A program made the translations under genes and the position numbers. A DNA stretch of 9,186 nt from Verrucomicrobiota bacterium (GTDB taxonomy: Bacteria; Verrucomicrobiota; Verrucomicrobiia; Opitutales; UBA953). The stretch is from NCBI GenBank assembly GCA_005798925.1, contig SYID01000096.1:1-9186 (forward strand), given 5' to 3'. Position 1 is the first letter of the stretch, and every line of letters starts with the position of its first letter. This document shows positions 7,692 to 9,186 of this stretch, one piece after another. The notes beneath the pieces were generated by a model. That model saw nothing but the letters and a program-made list of their open reading frames with translations, was not told where the DNA came from and ran no database searches.

Positions 7692-7766
7692 TGGGCTTAA
7701 GCAAGCGCTCCCGGGGCTTCTGGCAATCGTTTTGACTCCCTTCCTCCAAGCCTTCTGCATCGGCGC
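7692..7766. promoter_or_regulatory. Divergent intergenic region between trpC and mazG
   Basis: These 75 bases lie between the minus-strand trpC-rsmA-rimO series and the plus-strand mazG unit, so both transcripts probably begin here. On the plus strand TTGACT at 7732-7737 resembles a -35 box; the position 17 bases downstream (CTGCAT, 7755-7760) is a poor -10 and would place the transcript start almost at the mazG ATG. A perfect 8-bp palindrome GCTTAAGC at 7695-7702 sits immediately before the trpC GTG. No trp leader peptide or attenuator hairpins could be made out. Promoter function is inferred from orientation. Confidence 0.45.
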
Positions 7767-8426
7767 ATGCCCGGCATCGATCTCCTGCTCGCGACCACCG
7801 CCCGACTCCGTGCTCCTGACGGCTGCCCATGGGACCGGGAGCAGACGCACCGCAGCATCTGCGACTGCCTGGTCGAGGAAGTCGCCGAACTCGTCCAGGC
7901 CATCGACCGCGATGATGTCGCGAACCTCCGCGAAGAATTGGGCGACCTGCTCTTCCATGTCGCCATGCACGCCCAGATGGCGAGCGAAGCCGGTCAGTTC
8001 ACTTTCGACGACGTGGCCCGGGAGGTGAACGAGAAGATGGTGCGTCGTCATCCCCACGTCTTCGGCGACGGCGCCAAGCTGGGTTCCGCCGACGCGGTCG
8101 TCACGCAGTGGGAGCAGATCAAGCTCAAGGAGAAGGGCGCCGGCAAGCCGACGGTCTTCAAGGACCTGCCTCCGTCCTTGAACGCGCTGCTCACCGCCCG
8201 CGAGGTCTGGAAGCAGGTCCGGAAGAAGCAGCTCGCCGTCGGCGACAAGGTGGACGTCGCCGCCGTGGACGCCGAGGCGCAAGGCCTGACCGAGGAAGCG
8301 GCCGGCCGTCGGCTCTTCGCGCTCGTCGCCGCCTGCCGGGACGCCGGCATCGATCCCGATTCGGCCCTCCGTCGTCATACCGCCGGGGTCGTCGCCGAAG
8401 CCGAGCGGCTGTCCTCCCAAGGCTGA
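7767..8426 (+). CDS. mazG: MazG-family nucleoside triphosphate pyrophosphohydrolase
   Basis: MazG enzymes hydrolyse (d)NTPs, including damaged ones, to NMP and pyrophosphate with Mg2+, in the cytoplasm. This protein has 219 residues, shorter than the roughly 263 of the E. coli two-domain form. The first domain is canonical: LRAPDGCPWDREQTH (14-28), then the metal-binding EExxE (E37, E38, E41) and ExxD (E57, D60 in REELGDLLF), then GQFTFDDVAREVNEKMVRRHPHVFG and the linker QWEQIKLKEK. The second domain is eroded: its first acidic helix is missing and the usual EEMGDLLF is replaced by EEAAGRRLF at 176-184. Any activity must therefore come from the N-terminal domain (inference). ATG 7767 begins exactly at the expected GIDLLL helix; no Shine-Dalgarno is visible. 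A ygjP-like gene follows after 2 nt. Confidence 0.93.
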   Translation: MPGIDLLLATTARLRAPDGCPWDREQTHRSICDCLVEEVAELVQAIDRDDVANLREELGDLLFHVAMHAQMASEAGQFTFDDVAREVNEKMVRRHPHVFGDGAKLGSADAVVTQWEQIKLKEKGAGKPTVFKDLPPSLNALLTAREVWKQVRKKQLAVGDKVDVAAVDAEAQGLTEEAAGRRLFALVAACRDAGIDPDSALRRHTAGVVAEAERLSSQG

Positions 8427-8428
8427 GC

Positions 8429-9154
8429 ATGGCAATGGACGACCAGCCGATCACCGTGCACGTCGCGGGCAAGGCCGTGCTCGTCTGGCCTAACGTCTCC
8501 GCCCGCACCTCGCGCGTCCGTCTGTCGGTCAAGCCCGGCCCCAAGGTCGTCCTCACCTATCCGCCTCACGCCACGCATGCCTCCGCGCTGGCTTTCCTGC
8601 GCGACAACCTGCCTTGGCTCGAACGGGTGCTCGCCAAGGCCCGCGCCGTGCAGCCGTCCCTGACCTCGCACCTGCGCAAGTTCCCTTGGGTCACCTTGGA
8701 CGACCGCCTGCTGGCCATCGAGATGGAGCAGGGGACGCGCGGTTCCATCCGTATCTCCAAGACCGAGGACAAGGTCCGTCTGGTCATGCCGTCGGCCGAC
8801 CCCGAGCCGGGCGCCGTGCGCGTCGTGCGCCGGCTCGCCGAGACGGGACTTTCCCTCGCCGTCGATCGTCTCAGCCGGAAGGTCGGGGTCACCGTCGGGC
8901 AGGTGAGCGTCCGCGACCAGACCACGCGCTGGGGGTCATGCTCCACCGCCGGCACGCTTTCCCTGAATTGGCGGCTGATCCTCCTCCCGCCGATGCTGCA
9001 TGACCATGTCATCCTGCACGAGCTTTCCCATCGTCGGCACATGGATCATTCGGACCGTTTCTGGAACCAGCTGGCGGCCTGGGATCCTGACTGGAAGAAG
9101 CATGACCGCGAGCTGACCAAGCGTTGGAACGTCATCATGGACCTCGGCCGATGA
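8429..9154 (+). CDS. YgjP/DUF45 (WSS1-like) zinc metallopeptidase-family protein
   Basis: Protein of 241 residues of the DUF45/YgjP family. The N-terminal half is beta-rich and family-like (RVRLSVKPGPKVVLTYPP, then an FLRDNLPWLERVL helix). The C-terminal half holds the hallmarks: VRDQTTRWGSC (161-171), LSLNWRLILLPP, and HELSH (H197, E198, H201) with a third likely ligand H207 in HMDHSDRFW, so the zinc site is complete. No signal peptide or membrane segment is seen, so it is probably cytoplasmic. The family is called a metallopeptidase by motif; its substrate is uncertain. From memory and unchecked, the E. coli homologue has been annotated as a UTP pyrophosphatase, which would suit the mazG neighbour. 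ATG 8429 lies 2 nt after the mazG stop; ATG 8435 in the same frame is an alternative start. Its stop overlaps the next ATG as ATGA. Confidence 0.88.
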   Translation: MAMDDQPITVHVAGKAVLVWPNVSARTSRVRLSVKPGPKVVLTYPPHATHASALAFLRDNLPWLERVLAKARAVQPSLTSHLRKFPWVTLDDRLLAIEMEQGTRGSIRISKTEDKVRLVMPSADPEPGAVRVVRRLAETGLSLAVDRLSRKVGVTVGQVSVRDQTTRWGSCSTAGTLSLNWRLILLPPMLHDHVILHELSHRRHMDHSDRFWNQLAAWDPDWKKHDRELTKRWNVIMDLGR

Positions 9155-9186
9155 AGCCTCGCGAAGTCGGCCAGTCTCCGGACGAG
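9151..9186 (+). CDS. Start of a further gene, cut by the right edge
   Basis: An ATG at 9151 overlaps the stop codon of the YgjP-like gene as ATGA, and twelve codons (MKPREVGQSPDE) run open to the window end. The overlap type is the same as at the trpC-rsmA junction, which is why I think it is a real start in the mazG-ygjP transcription unit. Twelve residues are too few to assign a family, and I do not recognise it. Confidence 0.5.
   Translation, partial: MKPREVGQSPDE

Noticed and set aside
7692..8435. Upward extension of the trpC frame to 511 codons
   Set aside because: The added part is antisense to mazG and shows no TrpC or TrpF domain. The normal TrpC N-terminus begins at the GTG at 7691.
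1..9186. tRNA, rRNA, CRISPR array, transposon ends, phage or defence genes
   Set aside because: Reading both strands I found no regularly spaced repeats, no tRNA-like fold that I could recognise, and no transposase or integrase motif. Coding genes fill almost the whole window.

Overview
This is a high-GC bacterial window of densely packed, single-copy housekeeping genes. I see no tRNA, rRNA, CRISPR array, insertion sequence or phage gene. The gene set and protein style (SucA N-terminus, stand-alone SNF2 translocase, stand-alone trpC, few Shine-Dalgarno motifs) suggest to me a high-GC member of the Verrucomicrobiota, perhaps Opitutae. That is an impression only, because nothing in the window fixes the taxonomy.

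Layout from left to right. (1) The 5' two-thirds of sucA/odhA (2-oxoglutarate dehydrogenase E1) lies on the minus strand and runs off the left edge. (2) A 132-bp divergent intergenic region follows, containing a G-tract cluster. (3) A large SNF2-family helicase/translocase gene lies on the plus strand. (4) It converges with rimO so tightly that the two stop codons abut, forming TGATCA. (5) A minus-strand trio trpC-rsmA-rimO is read from right to left; trpC and rsmA overlap by ATGA, and rsmA and rimO are separated by 44 nt or joined by TGATG. (6) A 75-bp divergent gap follows. (7) A plus-strand unit starts with mazG, then a YgjP/DUF45 zinc-metallopeptidase-like gene 2 nt later, then the first 12 codons of a further gene joined by ATGA.

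Functional themes are central metabolism (SucA, TrpC), ribosome modification (RsmA dimethylates 16S rRNA; RimO methylthiolates ribosomal protein S12), nucleotide-pool hygiene (MazG, possibly with the YgjP-like protein) and nucleic-acid remodelling (SNF2). I found no convincing undescribed system. The points most worth a second look are a SWIM-like N-terminal region in the SNF2 protein that has lost its zinc ligands, a MazG whose second catalytic domain has decayed while the first is intact, a sequence fitting the G-quadruplex pattern just upstream of the SNF2 gene, and the tight coupling of mazG with a ygjP-like gene.
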